The notes: generated by a model from the sequence alone, not told the origin. Positions 1 to 10,611 are shown, counted from the first letter of the stretch. The stretch is DNA of 64,000 nucleotides from Chondrinema litorale (GCF_026250525.1 NZ_CP111044.1:310001-374000), one strand, 5' to 3'. Program-made: numbers and translations.

Positions 1-1
1 A

Positions 2-2134
2 ACTGAAAGTTCTGTTCCTAAAGAGTGGTTTGATATAAATGCCTATTTAAAAATTGGAGATAATGGTATTGTTACTATCATTTCTCCAAATCCAGAAGGA
101 GGACAAGGGGTAAAAACATCTATGCCAATGATCGTTGCTGAAGAGCTAGATGTAGACTGGAAAAATGTAATCGTAGAACAAGCACCATTGAACACCGAAT
201 TATATTCTAGACAATTTATTGGTGGAAGTCAGGCGATAAGAAGAAGTTGGCAAACATTAAGAATTGCGGGAGCTTCTGCCCGTCATATGCTTAAAGAAGC
301 TGCAGCCCAACAATGGCAAGTTCCAGTAGAAGAGATTACCACCGAAGCAGGTACATTGCATCATAAGTCAAGAAATAAATCTGCGAGTTATGGAGCGTTT
401 GCTTCTGCTGCTGCTGCGATTCCTGTACCAGAAGAAGTTGACTTAAAAGACCTCAAAGAATTTAAAATAATTGGTACTACTAAAAAGAATGTAGAAGGGA
501 AAAAAATTGTAACAGGCAAACCACTTTTTGGTATTGATGTAAAGCGCGAGGGAATGCTCATCGCTATGATTGTACACCCACCAGCATTTGGAATGAAGCT
601 AAAATCTATTGATGATGCTGAAGCAAAATCGATGACTGGGATAAGAGATGTATTTGCCGTTAAAAACTTTGATGAAACCTATGAAAGGCAGTATTTCGAT
701 ACCTGTACTTTTAATGAAGTTGTGGCAGTAGTAGGTAATTCTACATGGGAAGTAATGAAAGCAAAAAAAGCTTTAAAAATAGAGTGGGAGCCTATATCTG
801 ATTATACAATTACCAGAAATGCGTTTGGCAATGTGCAAACTGTAACTATTCCTGCAGGTTTAGAAAACTCTACAGATCATATGTTAAATATGGCTGAGAT
901 GATGAAAAAACCGGCTAAGGTTTTACGTAAAGATGGCGATCCAGAAAAAGCTTTTAAAAATGCAGATCAGGTGATTGAACGGACTTATACTGCACCTTTC
1001 CTAGCACACAATTGTATGGAACCAATGAATTTCTTTGCACATGTTACTCCCGAAAAAGCAGAGTTGATCGGTCCATTACAAAAACCTGAATATACAGAAA
1101 AGGCACTTTCAGCACGTTTAGAAATGCCACTAGAAAAAATAGATATTCAGATGACGAGATTGGGAGGTGGTTATGGAAGGCGATCTTATGCACACTTTTT
1201 AATTGAAGCTGCTCTCATCTCTCAAAAAGTAAATGCACCTGTAAAGTTGATGTATACCCGAGAAGACGACATGACATCGGGCATCTATCGTCCAACTTAC
1301 AGTGCCACTTATCGCGCAGCATTAGACAAAGAAAATAACCTCATTGCTTTTCATGTAAATGCGGGTGGTGTTCCAGAAAGTCCATTATATGCAAATCGTT
1401 TTCCTGCTGGTGCAGTAGACAATTATCTGGCAGAAGATTGGACAATAGACTCCAACATTACAACAGGTTCTTTTAGAGCTCCAAGATCAAACTTTATTGC
1501 TGGTGCAGAACAATCTTTCTTAGATGAACTAGCAGAAGTAGCTGGAAAAGACCCGATAGAATTTAGACTAGAACTTTTAGAAAGAGCGCAGAAAAACCCA
1601 GTTGGTGAGAATAATGATTATGAAGCTGATAGACTTGCCGGAGTGCTTAAACTAGTAAGAGATAAATCCGATTGGGCAACAGAAAAAAATGATGTAAGTA
1701 GAGGAGTTTCAGCTTATTTCTGCCATAATACTTATGTTGCTCAAGTATTAGAGTTAACTATAGAAGATGGGAAACCTGTTGTACCTAGAGTGAGTTGTGC
1801 GGTTGACTGTGGCATTGTAATTAATCCAGATGGAGCAATAAATCTAAGCGAAGGTGCCATTGTAGATGGAATCGGAAATGCACTTTATGGCTCTATGACT
1901 TTCAAAAACGGTATTCCTGAAAAAAGTAATTTCGATAAGTACAGAATGATCAGGCATAGTGAAGCGCCAAAATCTATAGATGTACATTTTGTGAAAAATG
2001 ATATTGATCCGACGGGAATGGGGGAACCCGCATTTCCGCCTGTTTTTGGAGCTTTAGCAAACGCCTTATATAAAGCTACAGGCAAAAGATTGTATAACCA
2101 GCCATTTATGGCCGAAGAAATTAATCTTGGTTAA
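2..2134 (+). CDS. Xanthine dehydrogenase-family molybdopterin-binding subunit (5' end outside window)
   Basis: The reading frame is open from the window edge, so the first ATG at 122 is internal and the start lies upstream. The protein resembles the large Mo-cofactor subunit of isoquinoline 1-oxidoreductase/aldehyde dehydrogenase-type enzymes, which hydroxylate or oxidise small substrates. Visible motifs are the glycine-rich GGGYGRRS cofactor stretch, the CAVDCGIVINPD segment and, near the C-terminus, GMGEPAFPP, which holds the glutamate that acts as catalytic base in this family. About 710 residues are present, so little is missing. The small [2Fe-2S] partner is normally adjacent and is probably just upstream. 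The substrate cannot be told from sequence. A strong terminator follows. Confidence 0.88.
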   Translation, partial: TESSVPKEWFDINAYLKIGDNGIVTIISPNPEGGQGVKTSMPMIVAEELDVDWKNVIVEQAPLNTELYSRQFIGGSQAIRRSWQTLRIAGASARHMLKEAAAQQWQVPVEEITTEAGTLHHKSRNKSASYGAFASAAAAIPVPEEVDLKDLKEFKIIGTTKKNVEGKKIVTGKPLFGIDVKREGMLIAMIVHPPAFGMKLKSIDDAEAKSMTGIRDVFAVKNFDETYERQYFDTCTFNEVVAVVGNSTWEVMKAKKALKIEWEPISDYTITRNAFGNVQTVTIPAGLENSTDHMLNMAEMMKKPAKVLRKDGDPEKAFKNADQVIERTYTAPFLAHNCMEPMNFFAHVTPEKAELIGPLQKPEYTEKALSARLEMPLEKIDIQMTRLGGGYGRRSYAHFLIEAALISQKVNAPVKLMYTREDDMTSGIYRPTYSATYRAALDKENNLIAFHVNAGGVPESPLYANRFPAGAVDNYLAEDWTIDSNITTGSFRAPRSNFIAGAEQSFLDELAEVAGKDPIEFRLELLERAQKNPVGENNDYEADRLAGVLKLVRDKSDWATEKNDVSRGVSAYFCHNTYVAQVLELTIEDGKPVVPRVSCAVDCGIVINPDGAINLSEGAIVDGIGNALYGSMTFKNGIPEKSNFDKYRMIRHSEAPKSIDVHFVKNDIDPTGMGEPAFPPVFGALANALYKATGKRLYNQPFMAEEINLG

Positions 2135-2196
2135 ATTCAGGTTAGCACTTAAGCTAAGGTTAATACATGCAATGAATACTAAAGTTATATTCTTTA

Positions 2197-2228
2197 AAGA
2201 TTGGGTGCATTTGCACCCAATCTTTTTT
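2197..2228 (+). terminator. Rho-independent terminator
   Basis: A perfect 12-bp stem (2197-2208 with 2213-2224) closes a 4-nt loop and is followed by a T run. It ends the oxidoreductase transcript. The rest of the gap to 2503 is AT-rich and shows no gene. Confidence 0.9.
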
Positions 2229-2503
2229 GTTTCTGCTACTCTATATTTCTACAAATAAGCTATAATTTCTCAGAGGTTTGATATTCGTAAGTTATTGTCA
2301 GAAAACGCTCACGTATTAAAAACCTTATTATCTCTACCGAAAGCAATTTTATTAATATCTTTTTCCCGATCACAAAAATTACTACTTAGTTCTTCTTTCC
2401 CATCAATTCCTCTCAAATTAAAATTCTAATAACTTTCTAATCTCTTTTTCTGCGACTTGGCAAAATAGCTCTTTATCTTTATAAAATCTTTAGAGATTTT
2501 GCC

Positions 2504-3187
2504 ATGAACAACATATTATTAATTGAAGATGAGCAGAATGTAGCTGCTTTTATAAAGAAGGGTTTAGAAGAAGACGGATATCAAGTACTGGTTGCTTATG
2601 ATGGCAATTCTGGCTTGGATTTATTGGCTCAAAGTGAAGTAGATTTAATAATTCTAGATATAATTCTTCCGGGATTAAATGGCCTAGAAGTGTGCAAAAA
2701 AATTAGAAAAAGTCTGCATAAAGCGTGTCCGATTCTGATGCTAACAGCATTAGGAACAACAGATAACATAGTAAAAGGCTTGGATGCAGGTGCAGATGAT
2801 TATCTTGCAAAGCCGTTTAAGTTTAAAGAATTATTAGCCAGAGCCAGGGCACTTTTAAGAAGAAAAAACAGGATTCCTGCTGAAGAAACTCAACTTAAAA
2901 TTGCTGATTTGGAGCTGAACCAAAATGCAAAAACTGCAATTAGAGCTCATCAAGAAATTAAACTGACTTCAACTGAATACCGTTTGCTAGAATTCTTTAT
3001 GAAAAACCAGCGAACTGTACTTTCACGAATCGATTTGTTAGAGAATGTGTGGGATATCAATTTTAATATGGGTACCAATGTGGTAGATGTATATGTGAAT
3101 TACCTTAGAAATAAGGTCGATAAAGGTTTTGATTCAAAACTAATTCACACAGTTGTAGGTATGGGCTATATTATGAAAGAAGAATGA
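2504..3187 (+). CDS. OmpR-family response regulator
   Basis: A 227-residue two-domain response regulator. The N-terminal receiver carries the acidic pair EDE at residues 7-9, the phospho-acceptor Asp in the ILDIILPG strand (about residue 52) and the conserved Lys in AKPFK. The C-terminal winged helix ends in a typical DVYVNYLRNKVD recognition region. Its stop overlaps the start of the downstream histidine kinase by 4 bases, so the two are translationally coupled. Position just ahead of an RND efflux operon suggests it controls that operon. It is of the CusR/heavy-metal-like subfamily by overall look, but the signal is unknown. Confidence 0.92.
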   Translation: MNNILLIEDEQNVAAFIKKGLEEDGYQVLVAYDGNSGLDLLAQSEVDLIILDIILPGLNGLEVCKKIRKSLHKACPILMLTALGTTDNIVKGLDAGADDYLAKPFKFKELLARARALLRRKNRIPAEETQLKIADLELNQNAKTAIRAHQEIKLTSTEYRLLEFFMKNQRTVLSRIDLLENVWDINFNMGTNVVDVYVNYLRNKVDKGFDSKLIHTVVGMGYIMKEE

Positions 3188-4575
3188 AAATAAGAAGCAA
3201 AATCACTTTGGTATTTACCCTTCTAACAGGGTCGCTGTTGGCCATTATCTTTATATTAGTTTTCTTTTTTTCTTATCAATATACAGAAAAAGAGTTTTTC
3301 AGACGCTTGTTTGAAAGAGCTTACATTATAGGTCAGTCTTATTTGGAAAAGGATGAAGTAAGCGAGCAGATTTACGACCAGATTCTTAAAAAGCATTATC
3401 AGATACTTCCAGAAGAAGAGGAAGCTGTGTTTCAGGTGAATGTGTCTAGAAAAACCATCGATAAAAGATCAAATGGAAAATACTCCGACAAGTTTATTGA
3501 AATGGTTTTTAAGCAAAAACACGCAGAGCAAAAGTTTGACGATGGCTACCGAGTAGGCATACTTTACACAGATAATGAAGGTGATTTTATCGTGGTTGTT
3601 TCGGCAAATAACCCGTACGGAGAAGCCAAGATGAATAACCTCAGAAATATCCTTTTGGTTGCTTTTGTATCGTCATTGTTCGTGATCTACCTTTTTGGCA
3701 GATACTATGCAGGAAAAGTACTGAAACCAATTTCTAAAATTACTAGAAGAGCCAATGAGATTACTGCTACTAATCTGCATTTGCGAATAGATACTGGAAA
3801 CAAAAAAGATGAACTTGCTGAGCTTGCCATTACTTTTAACAACATGCTCGACAGGTTAGAAATCAGTTTTGATCAGCAAAATAACTTTGTAAACAATGCT
3901 TCACACGAACTAAAAAATCCGCTTGCAGTAATCTTAGGAGAAACCGAAGTAACCTTAAACAAAGAGCGATCTGCAGAAGAATACAAAGTGGCTTTACATA
4001 CAGTAGAAAAAGAAGCTCAGCGATTAGAACTTTTAGTGAACAGCCTGTTAAAACTGGCACAGGTTGGTCACAAAAACGAAGGTTTAATGATTGAGTCTGT
4101 AAGGATAGATGAATTAGTAATCGAAGCAAAAGATGCGTTAGATAGTTCACGCCCGGAGAACAATATATTATTTGATTTCTCTGATTTACCCGACAGATAT
4201 GATGAGCTGGTTGTTACTGGCAATTATAATCTATTAAAAGTAGCCTTAACCAATATTCTCGATAACGCCTGTAAATTCTCTAAGAATCAGGAAGTTATCG
4301 TGAAAGTGACCGTTTTAGATAGCTCTGTGGAAATCTCTATAAAAGACAAAGGAGTCGGAGTTCCTGCAGAAGCATTTAAAAACATATCAGAACCTTTTTT
4401 CCGTGCGCCAAATGTGCGTGGAATTAAAGGTTTTGGTATTGGTCTTTCTCTTTCTCAAAGAATTATTAATCTGCATAGGGGAAAATTATTAATCGATTCT
4501 GAGTTGGAAAAGGGCACTGAAGTAAAAATCATCATCCCGATCCATTTACCAAAATTCTTAGGATTAAAATTCTAA
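3184..4575 (+). CDS. Sensor histidine kinase
   Basis: A 463-residue membrane kinase partnered with the preceding regulator. A transmembrane helix at about residues 8-30 and another at about 155-172 bracket a periplasmic sensor region of about 125 residues. A HAMP linker follows, then the H-box SHELKNP with the phospho-accepting His near residue 240. The ATPase domain has the N-box NILDNACKFS, the G1 box DKGVGVP and the G2 box GFGIGLSLS. The architecture matches CusS/heavy-metal-sensor-like kinases. Context suggests it senses a toxic compound or envelope stress and switches on the efflux genes, which is inference. Confidence 0.92.
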   Translation: MKIRSKITLVFTLLTGSLLAIIFILVFFFSYQYTEKEFFRRLFERAYIIGQSYLEKDEVSEQIYDQILKKHYQILPEEEEAVFQVNVSRKTIDKRSNGKYSDKFIEMVFKQKHAEQKFDDGYRVGILYTDNEGDFIVVVSANNPYGEAKMNNLRNILLVAFVSSLFVIYLFGRYYAGKVLKPISKITRRANEITATNLHLRIDTGNKKDELAELAITFNNMLDRLEISFDQQNNFVNNASHELKNPLAVILGETEVTLNKERSAEEYKVALHTVEKEAQRLELLVNSLLKLAQVGHKNEGLMIESVRIDELVIEAKDALDSSRPENNILFDFSDLPDRYDELVVTGNYNLLKVALTNILDNACKFSKNQEVIVKVTVLDSSVEISIKDKGVGVPAEAFKNISEPFFRAPNVRGIKGFGIGLSLSQRIINLHRGKLLIDSELEKGTEVKIIIPIHLPKFLGLKF

Positions 4576-4647
4576 TGCTATTCTAATCTGGTTCTTAAAT
4601 CATTCTAAGACTACAGCTTTAATATTGTTTCAAAATTTATTGGTATC

Positions 4648-5820
4648 ATGAAGCAAAAGAATATTATACTGTATCTCGGAATCATATTAGCCTTAGTTCT
4701 AAGTGCATCTCTTTGGGGAAGTTTCAACGAAAGTTTCAACGAAGAAGATGAAGGCGTTTTGGCAACAAACTCAGAAGGTGACAACGTCTTTCCAGTTACT
4801 CACCCAGTTATAATGGATACGGTTTACAAAACCGATTATGTAGCTGATATTCAGGCAGTACAGCATGTAGAATTAAAAGCAAAGGTAGAAGGTTATCTCA
4901 CAGAAATTCATGTAGATGAAGGCGAAAGTGTAAAAAAAGGGCAAGTGCTTTTTACCATTAGCAAACAAGAGTATCAAGTAGAATTAATGAAAGCTTCGGC
5001 TGCCTTAAATAGCGCCATTGCAGAAGCTAGAACTGCTGAGGTTGAAGTGAAAAGTGCCACCGAATTAGTAGACAATAATATAGTTTCGGAGACAGAATTA
5101 GAAAGAGCGCATTCGAATCTGGAATCTTTAAAATCGCATATCGAAGAAGCAAAATCAGACGAAGCCAGTGCAAAGCTTAATCTATCATACACAGAAATTA
5201 AAGCACCTTTTGATGGTGTGATCGATAGAATCCCTAACAAGATCGGCAGCTTGGTAGAAAATGGTACTTTGCTCACCACAATTTCTAACAACAAAGAAGT
5301 GTATGCTTACTTTAATGTTTCGGAGAAAGAATACCTCGATTTTATGCCATCTTGGAGTAGTAATAAGGAAGAAAAGGTATCTCTGATAATGGCAAATAAT
5401 GAAGTTTATAGCTACAAAGGAGTCATCGAAACGGTTGAAAGCAAAGTTGATAAGAGTACAGGTAATATTGCTTTTAGAGCGGTTTTTCCAAATCCAGAAT
5501 TGTTTTTAAAGCATGGTTTTACTGGCAAAGTAAGAATTAAAAAAGCCATTCGCAATGTTTTAATCATTCCTCAAATTGCTACTATAGAATCTCAGGATAA
5601 AATGTATGTATATGTGGTAGATGAGAATAATCAAGTTAGACGCAAAAGTGTAACTCCTTTAATGGAAATTCCTCATCTATATGTAATTGACAATGATCTC
5701 TCAGAATCTGATGCGATAATTTATAAAGGCCTTCAACTGGTTAAAGATGGAGACGAAGTGCAAACTAAACTAATCAACTTCATAGACCAAGACTCAAAGG
5801 AAGATTTGGCCGAAGACTAG
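4648..5820 (+). CDS. RND efflux periplasmic adaptor (membrane fusion protein)
   Basis: A 390-residue HlyD/AcrA-like adaptor that links the inner-membrane pump to the outer-membrane channel. An N-terminal hydrophobic segment (about residues 6-24) anchors or exports it. The first lipoyl half, VELKAKVEGYLTEIHVDEGESVKKGQ, begins near residue 74. A helical hairpin rich in Ala/Glu (about 110-175) follows, then the second lipoyl half SYTEIKAPFDGVIDRIPNKIG and a beta-barrel region. It opens a three-gene operon with the pump and channel downstream. An acidic C-terminal tail (about 15 residues) is unremarkable. Confidence 0.92.
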   Translation: MKQKNIILYLGIILALVLSASLWGSFNESFNEEDEGVLATNSEGDNVFPVTHPVIMDTVYKTDYVADIQAVQHVELKAKVEGYLTEIHVDEGESVKKGQVLFTISKQEYQVELMKASAALNSAIAEARTAEVEVKSATELVDNNIVSETELERAHSNLESLKSHIEEAKSDEASAKLNLSYTEIKAPFDGVIDRIPNKIGSLVENGTLLTTISNNKEVYAYFNVSEKEYLDFMPSWSSNKEEKVSLIMANNEVYSYKGVIETVESKVDKSTGNIAFRAVFPNPELFLKHGFTGKVRIKKAIRNVLIIPQIATIESQDKMYVYVVDENNQVRRKSVTPLMEIPHLYVIDNDLSESDAIIYKGLQLVKDGDEVQTKLINFIDQDSKEDLAED

Positions 5821-5914
5821 GTCGAAGACCTAGCGATTACAGCTAGAAAATAAACTAACTACAAACAGACTTCATAACATCGTACAATTTAATCATTAAC
5901 GAAAAAATCTATTA

Positions 5915-8900
5915 ATGTTTAGCAGATTTATTCAGCGCCCGGTATTATCAATTGTAATATCACTGGTAATAACCATCATGGGTCTTTTGGCAATGTTTCA
6001 ACTACCCATTTCGCAGTTTCCAGATATCGCGCCACCAGAGGTAAACGTAAGTGCAGAGTTTGCCGGTTCTAATGCCGAAACTTCTATTAAGGCTGTAATT
6101 CGACCTTTAGAGATGGCAGTAAACGGAGTGCCTAACATGCGCTACATGACTTCAGAAGCTGGTAACGATGGTGCCAGTACCATTCAAATTAGTTTCGAAA
6201 CGGGAACAGATGTAAATGCAGCAGCGGTAAACGTTCAAAACAGAATTTCTGAGGTAATTAGTAAACTACCAGAAGAAGTAAGACTTTATGGAGTAAAGGT
6301 GGGTAAGGAGATTAACAGTATGTTGATGTACCTCAATATATCCAGTTCAGACACTACAATGGATGAAAAGTTTATCCACAACTTTGTTCATATAAATATT
6401 CTCGAAGAACTCAGAAGAATTAAAGGGGTTGGCTTTATTGATATTAAAGGACAGAGAGAATACGCCATTAGAATTTGGTTAAAGCCAGATAGGCTTGCTG
6501 CTTACAACCTTTCTGCCGATGAGGTAATTGAAGCATTACAAGATCAAAATGTAGAAGCTGCTCCTGGTACTGTTGGCCAAAGCTCTATGAAAGAAGCTCA
6601 GTCGATGCAATATATTCTAAAATATACTGGTCGATTTACAGATGAAAAGGAGTATGAAAACATTCCTCTAAAAGCGACTAAAGATGGTCAAATACTGAGA
6701 GTTGGAGATGTTGCAGATGTAGAGCTAAGTACGGTAAACTACGATACTTATGCCAAAGAAAATGGCCAACCTTCCGCAGCGATTGTGATTAAGCAGTTGC
6801 CTGGTTCTAATGCGCAAGAGGTAATCGATCGTATTAAGGATAAAATGGAGGAGTTGAAAGAGAAAACCTTTTTACCCGGAATGGAATACACGATGGGTTA
6901 TGATGTTTCTCGCTTTTTAGATGCATCAATGAAACAAGTTTTCAAAACCTTTATAGAGGCATTTATACTGGTATTTATTGTTGTATTTATATTTCTGGGT
7001 GATTTTCGCTCAACACTTATTCCAGCAATTGCGGTACCTGTATCGCTTTTAGGTACTTTCTTTTTTATACAGTTGTTCGGCTTTTCTATTAACATGATAA
7101 CATTGTTTGCACTAGTTCTGGCAATCGGCATTGTGGTAGACGATGCCATTGTGGTGGTAGAGGCTGTACACGCCGAAATGGAATCTTCTAATGCTAATGT
7201 TAAGAATGCTACTATCTCAGCTATGAAAAAGATCGGGGGAGCTATTATAGCGATTACGCTTGTAATGTCAGCCGTATACTTCCCCGTTTCTTTTATGTCT
7301 GGGCCTGTTGGTATTTTCTACAGACAATTTTCTGTTACATTGGCAGTAGCAATTATACTATCAGGAGTTGTTGCTTTAACACTCACCCCAGCACTTTGTA
7401 CACTCATACTCAAAGACACACACCATCAGAAAGACACTAAAAAAACATTGATTTCCAGATTTATAGATGGATTCAATAATAGGTATAACAGGATGTCAAT
7501 TAGGTACAGAAAGCTAATCGGACTCATAGTAAACAGAAGGTTAATTACTTTTGGCATCCTGATTACCTTCTGTATTGCTACTTTCGGTATTAGTTCTTTT
7601 GTTCCAGGAGGATTTATTCCTAATGAAGATCAAGGTATACTTTATGCCAATGTTTTAACTCCTCCCGGTGCAACAGTAGAAAGGACTCAGGAAGTTGTAG
7701 ATCAAGTTCAAGAAGAAGCGAATAAGCTTGATGCAGTTCAATCTGTTTCAACCTTGGCAGGTAATAACCTATTCTCAGATGGTACAGGTTCTCCTTATGG
7801 AACCGTGCTTATCAATTTAAAAGATTGGAACGACAGAAAGGAATCTGTTGCAGAAATTTCTAAAATAATGAAAGCACGCACCAGTCATATTAAAGGGGCA
7901 AGTATCGATTTTGTTTCGCCTCCGGCTGTACCGGGTTATGGAAATGCAGGTGGATTTGAATTTAGGTTTTTAGGTAGAGCAGGCAACGACGACCTCAAGA
8001 AAATGGAAGTGGTGATGAAAGATTTCATTACTGAATTAGAAAAAAGGCCAGAGATACAAAATGCTTTTTCACTTTTCGATAATAACTATCCACAGTATTT
8101 ACTGCATGTAGACTACGACAAAGCAGCTCAGAAAGGCGTATCTGTAAACAATGCAATGGGTACTTTACAAACTTTATTGGGTAGTGAGTGGGCATCAGAC
8201 TTTATTAGATATGGTAAAACCTATCGCGTAATGGTGCAGGCACATCCAAGTTACAGAGCTTTGCCAGAAGATGTACTTAAGCTGTATGTAAAGAATGATG
8301 ATGAAGAAATGGTACCTTATTCTGCTTTTATGGAGATTGAAAGAGTATTAGGACCTGAGCAAGTTACCAGATTTAACATGTATACTTCTGCTACAATAAA
8401 TGGAGACACTTCTCCGGGATTTAGTAGTGGTGATGCCATTAAAGCAATACAAGAAGTGGCGAAAGAAAAATTACCAAACGGATACGATATTGCTTGGTCG
8501 GGCATGACCTACGACGAAGTAGCCATTGGAAACCAGAGTGTATATATTTTCATTATTTGTTTGTTGTTTGTGTACTTGTTGCTGTGCGCACAATACGAAA
8601 GCTTTCTACTTCCATTACCTGTAATACTTTCGTTGCCAGTTGGAGTTTTTGGCGCTTTCTTCTTGCTATTTGTATTTGGCTTAGAAAACAACATTTATGC
8701 ACAAGTTGCTTTAGTTATGCTCATAGGCATGTTGGGTAAAAACGCCATTCTTATTGTGGAGTTTGGAATTCAAAAACAACAAGAAGGCTTTACTCCATTA
8801 GAAGCAGCGATAGAAGGAGCCGCATCCAGATTGCGACCTATCTTAATGACTTCTTTTGCTTTTACAGCAGGTTTAATTCCGTTAATGTTTGCTTCGGGAG

Positions 8901-9076
8901 CAGGTGCAATTGGAAACAAAACAATAGGAACAGCAGCAGCAGGAGGGATGTTATTCGGAACTATTTTCGGTGTAATTGTTATCCCCGGATTGTATTACAT
9001 GTTTGCTTCTCTCGCATTTAAACAAAACAATGAAATTGAGGGTAATCACACACTCGAAATTAATCAATCAAATTAA
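5915..9076 (+). CDS. RND efflux permease, HAE1/AcrB type
   Basis: A full-length 1053-residue proton-driven pump. The N-terminus MFSRFIQRPVLSIVIS is typical of hydrophobe/amphiphile efflux proteins. TM4 carries the proton-relay Asp pair in GIVVDDAIVVVEAV (about residue 408). Two large periplasmic loops and about 12 TM segments are visible, with the duplicated half starting near residue 540. HAE1 membership rather than metal (HME) type is judged from TM4 and overall similarity to AcrB/MexB. Substrates are likely drugs, bile-like amphiphiles or dyes. The stop lies 5 bases before the outer-membrane factor start. Confidence 0.94.
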   Translation: MFSRFIQRPVLSIVISLVITIMGLLAMFQLPISQFPDIAPPEVNVSAEFAGSNAETSIKAVIRPLEMAVNGVPNMRYMTSEAGNDGASTIQISFETGTDVNAAAVNVQNRISEVISKLPEEVRLYGVKVGKEINSMLMYLNISSSDTTMDEKFIHNFVHINILEELRRIKGVGFIDIKGQREYAIRIWLKPDRLAAYNLSADEVIEALQDQNVEAAPGTVGQSSMKEAQSMQYILKYTGRFTDEKEYENIPLKATKDGQILRVGDVADVELSTVNYDTYAKENGQPSAAIVIKQLPGSNAQEVIDRIKDKMEELKEKTFLPGMEYTMGYDVSRFLDASMKQVFKTFIEAFILVFIVVFIFLGDFRSTLIPAIAVPVSLLGTFFFIQLFGFSINMITLFALVLAIGIVVDDAIVVVEAVHAEMESSNANVKNATISAMKKIGGAIIAITLVMSAVYFPVSFMSGPVGIFYRQFSVTLAVAIILSGVVALTLTPALCTLILKDTHHQKDTKKTLISRFIDGFNNRYNRMSIRYRKLIGLIVNRRLITFGILITFCIATFGISSFVPGGFIPNEDQGILYANVLTPPGATVERTQEVVDQVQEEANKLDAVQSVSTLAGNNLFSDGTGSPYGTVLINLKDWNDRKESVAEISKIMKARTSHIKGASIDFVSPPAVPGYGNAGGFEFRFLGRAGNDDLKKMEVVMKDFITELEKRPEIQNAFSLFDNNYPQYLLHVDYDKAAQKGVSVNNAMGTLQTLLGSEWASDFIRYGKTYRVMVQAHPSYRALPEDVLKLYVKNDDEEMVPYSAFMEIERVLGPEQVTRFNMYTSATINGDTSPGFSSGDAIKAIQEVAKEKLPNGYDIAWSGMTYDEVAIGNQSVYIFIICLLFVYLLLCAQYESFLLPLPVILSLPVGVFGAFFLLFVFGLENNIYAQVALVMLIGMLGKNAILIVEFGIQKQQEGFTPLEAAIEGAASRLRPILMTSFAFTAGLIPLMFASGAGAIGNKTIGTAAAGGMLFGTIFGVIVIPGLYYMFASLAFKQNNEIEGNHTLEINQSN

Positions 9077-9081
9077 GATCA

Positions 9082-10518
9082 ATGTTGAGATTAAATAAGT
9101 CAGCTAGCATTTTTTTGCTTAGCCTGTTAATGATATATAGCTGTAAACCAACTAGCCAATTAAATGAAAATAAAAAGCTAGTGATGCCAGCAGCATATGC
9201 TACATCAATTAATTCAAATACCGATTCAATAAACATCACTTGGGAAACTTGTTTTTCCGATCCTTTACTAACTGCCCTTATTGATACCGCTCTAAACAAC
9301 AATTTTGATGTTTTGAGCATGTTGCAAAGAGTTGAAGCTGCCCGTGCTGAAATACTCTTTGCAAAAGGGCGAATGTTGCCAACAGTAGATGCTGGAATTT
9401 CTGCAGGAGTTATCAGATTGGGCGAGTACTCAGCAGATTGGGCAGGCAACGAAGGTAGCCAGTATGTAAACGGTGAGATGATGACACAGAGAATTCCTGA
9501 TTATTATTTAGGATTTTCTGCATCTTGGGAAGCCGATATTTGGGGAAAACTTAAAAATCAGAAAAAAGCGGCATATTCAAGATATTTATCAAGTGTAGAA
9601 GGTAGCAATTGGGTAGTTACCAGTTTAATTGCTGAAATTTCTAGTATTTATTACGAATTACTTTCATTAGATAATCAACTAGAAATTATTCGTGAAACCA
9701 TACAGATTCAAGAGAATGCACTGGAAATTGTAAAGATTCAGAAAAGAACTGGTACGGCCAATGAGTTGGCTGTAAAGCAATTTGAAGGTCAGTTGTTAAA
9801 TACAAAGAATATGGAAAGAGCTTTGTATAAAGAAATCATTAGCACAGAAAATATTATCAACTTTCTGTTAGGTAGATTTCCGCAGCCAATAGAGCGATCA
9901 CCCGCTTTATTTTCAAATGAGTTTCCCGAAGGTTTAGCCCCAGGTATTCCTTCTACTTTGTTGCAACGCAGGCCAGATATTAGAGAAGCAGAATTTGAGT
10001 TAATGGCAGCAAAAGCAGATGTAGCTTCTGCTAAAGCAGCATTTTTGCCATCACTAAATGTTACTGGTGATATAGGATTTAATGCTTTCGATCCTTCTTA
10101 TCTCATTAGAACGCCAGAGTCAATTGCATATGGTTTACTGGGAGGTTTAACGGCTCCCTTAATTAATAGAAGTGCAATTAAAGCAGAGTTTAAGCAGGCT
10201 AATGCTTACCAATTAGATGCTTTATATAACTATCACAAAACGATATTGAATGGTTATGTTGAGGTGGCAAACGAAATGGTAAATCTTGATAACCTAGATG
10301 AAATGTATGCTTTTAAAAGTGAAGAAGTTGAAGCGCTTAATCAATCAATTGATATTTCTACCAGATTATTTAGAACAGGTAGAGCCAATTATTTGGAAGT
10401 ATTATTGGCACAACAAAATGCCTTAGAAGCCAAATTGGATTTAATAGATACAAGAAAGCAGCAATATTTAGCACTTACCAAAATCTATAAAGCATTAGGT
10501 GGAGGTTGGTATAAGTAA
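9082..10518 (+). CDS. Outer-membrane efflux lipoprotein, NodT/TolC family
   Basis: A 478-residue outer-membrane channel that completes the tripartite pump. The lipoprotein signal ends in LLMIYSC with the lipidated Cys near residue 21. Two repeats of the OEP fold are visible, including the long coiled helices around residues 60-90 and 180-240, the LLQRRPDIREAE motif typical of NodT-type proteins and ASAKAAFLPSLNVTG in the second half. The start is only 5 bases after the pump gene, so all three genes share one transcript ending at the hairpin at 10574-10611. Confidence 0.93.
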   Translation: MLRLNKSASIFLLSLLMIYSCKPTSQLNENKKLVMPAAYATSINSNTDSINITWETCFSDPLLTALIDTALNNNFDVLSMLQRVEAARAEILFAKGRMLPTVDAGISAGVIRLGEYSADWAGNEGSQYVNGEMMTQRIPDYYLGFSASWEADIWGKLKNQKKAAYSRYLSSVEGSNWVVTSLIAEISSIYYELLSLDNQLEIIRETIQIQENALEIVKIQKRTGTANELAVKQFEGQLLNTKNMERALYKEIISTENIINFLLGRFPQPIERSPALFSNEFPEGLAPGIPSTLLQRRPDIREAEFELMAAKADVASAKAAFLPSLNVTGDIGFNAFDPSYLIRTPESIAYGLLGGLTAPLINRSAIKAEFKQANAYQLDALYNYHKTILNGYVEVANEMVNLDNLDEMYAFKSEEVEALNQSIDISTRLFRTGRANYLEVLLAQQNALEAKLDLIDTRKQQYLALTKIYKALGGGWYK

Positions 10519-10573
10519 AAATTAGTTCTCAGTAGAATATGTTTTCATGATGTAATTGTTAAAAGCTATCAAA

Positions 10574-10611
10574 AACAACCTACTCAAAGGGAAATCTTTG
10601 AGTAGGTTGTT
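10574..10611. terminator. Bidirectional hairpin terminator between convergent genes
   Basis: A perfect 16-bp stem (10574-10589 with 10596-10611) has a 6-nt loop. An A run on the left gives a T run for leftward transcripts; the right side is AT-rich. It lies between the efflux operon and the converging gene at 10679-11326 and probably serves both. Confidence 0.8.

Noticed and set aside
4380..4420. GC-rich stretch CCGTGCGCCAAATGTGCG in the histidine kinase as an insert
   Set aside because: It encodes the normal FFRAPNVRG motif; the frame is intact.
8494..8739. Short overlapping frames within the RND, SusC and other large genes
   Set aside because: They lie in other frames of well-supported genes and have no coding character or sensible starts.
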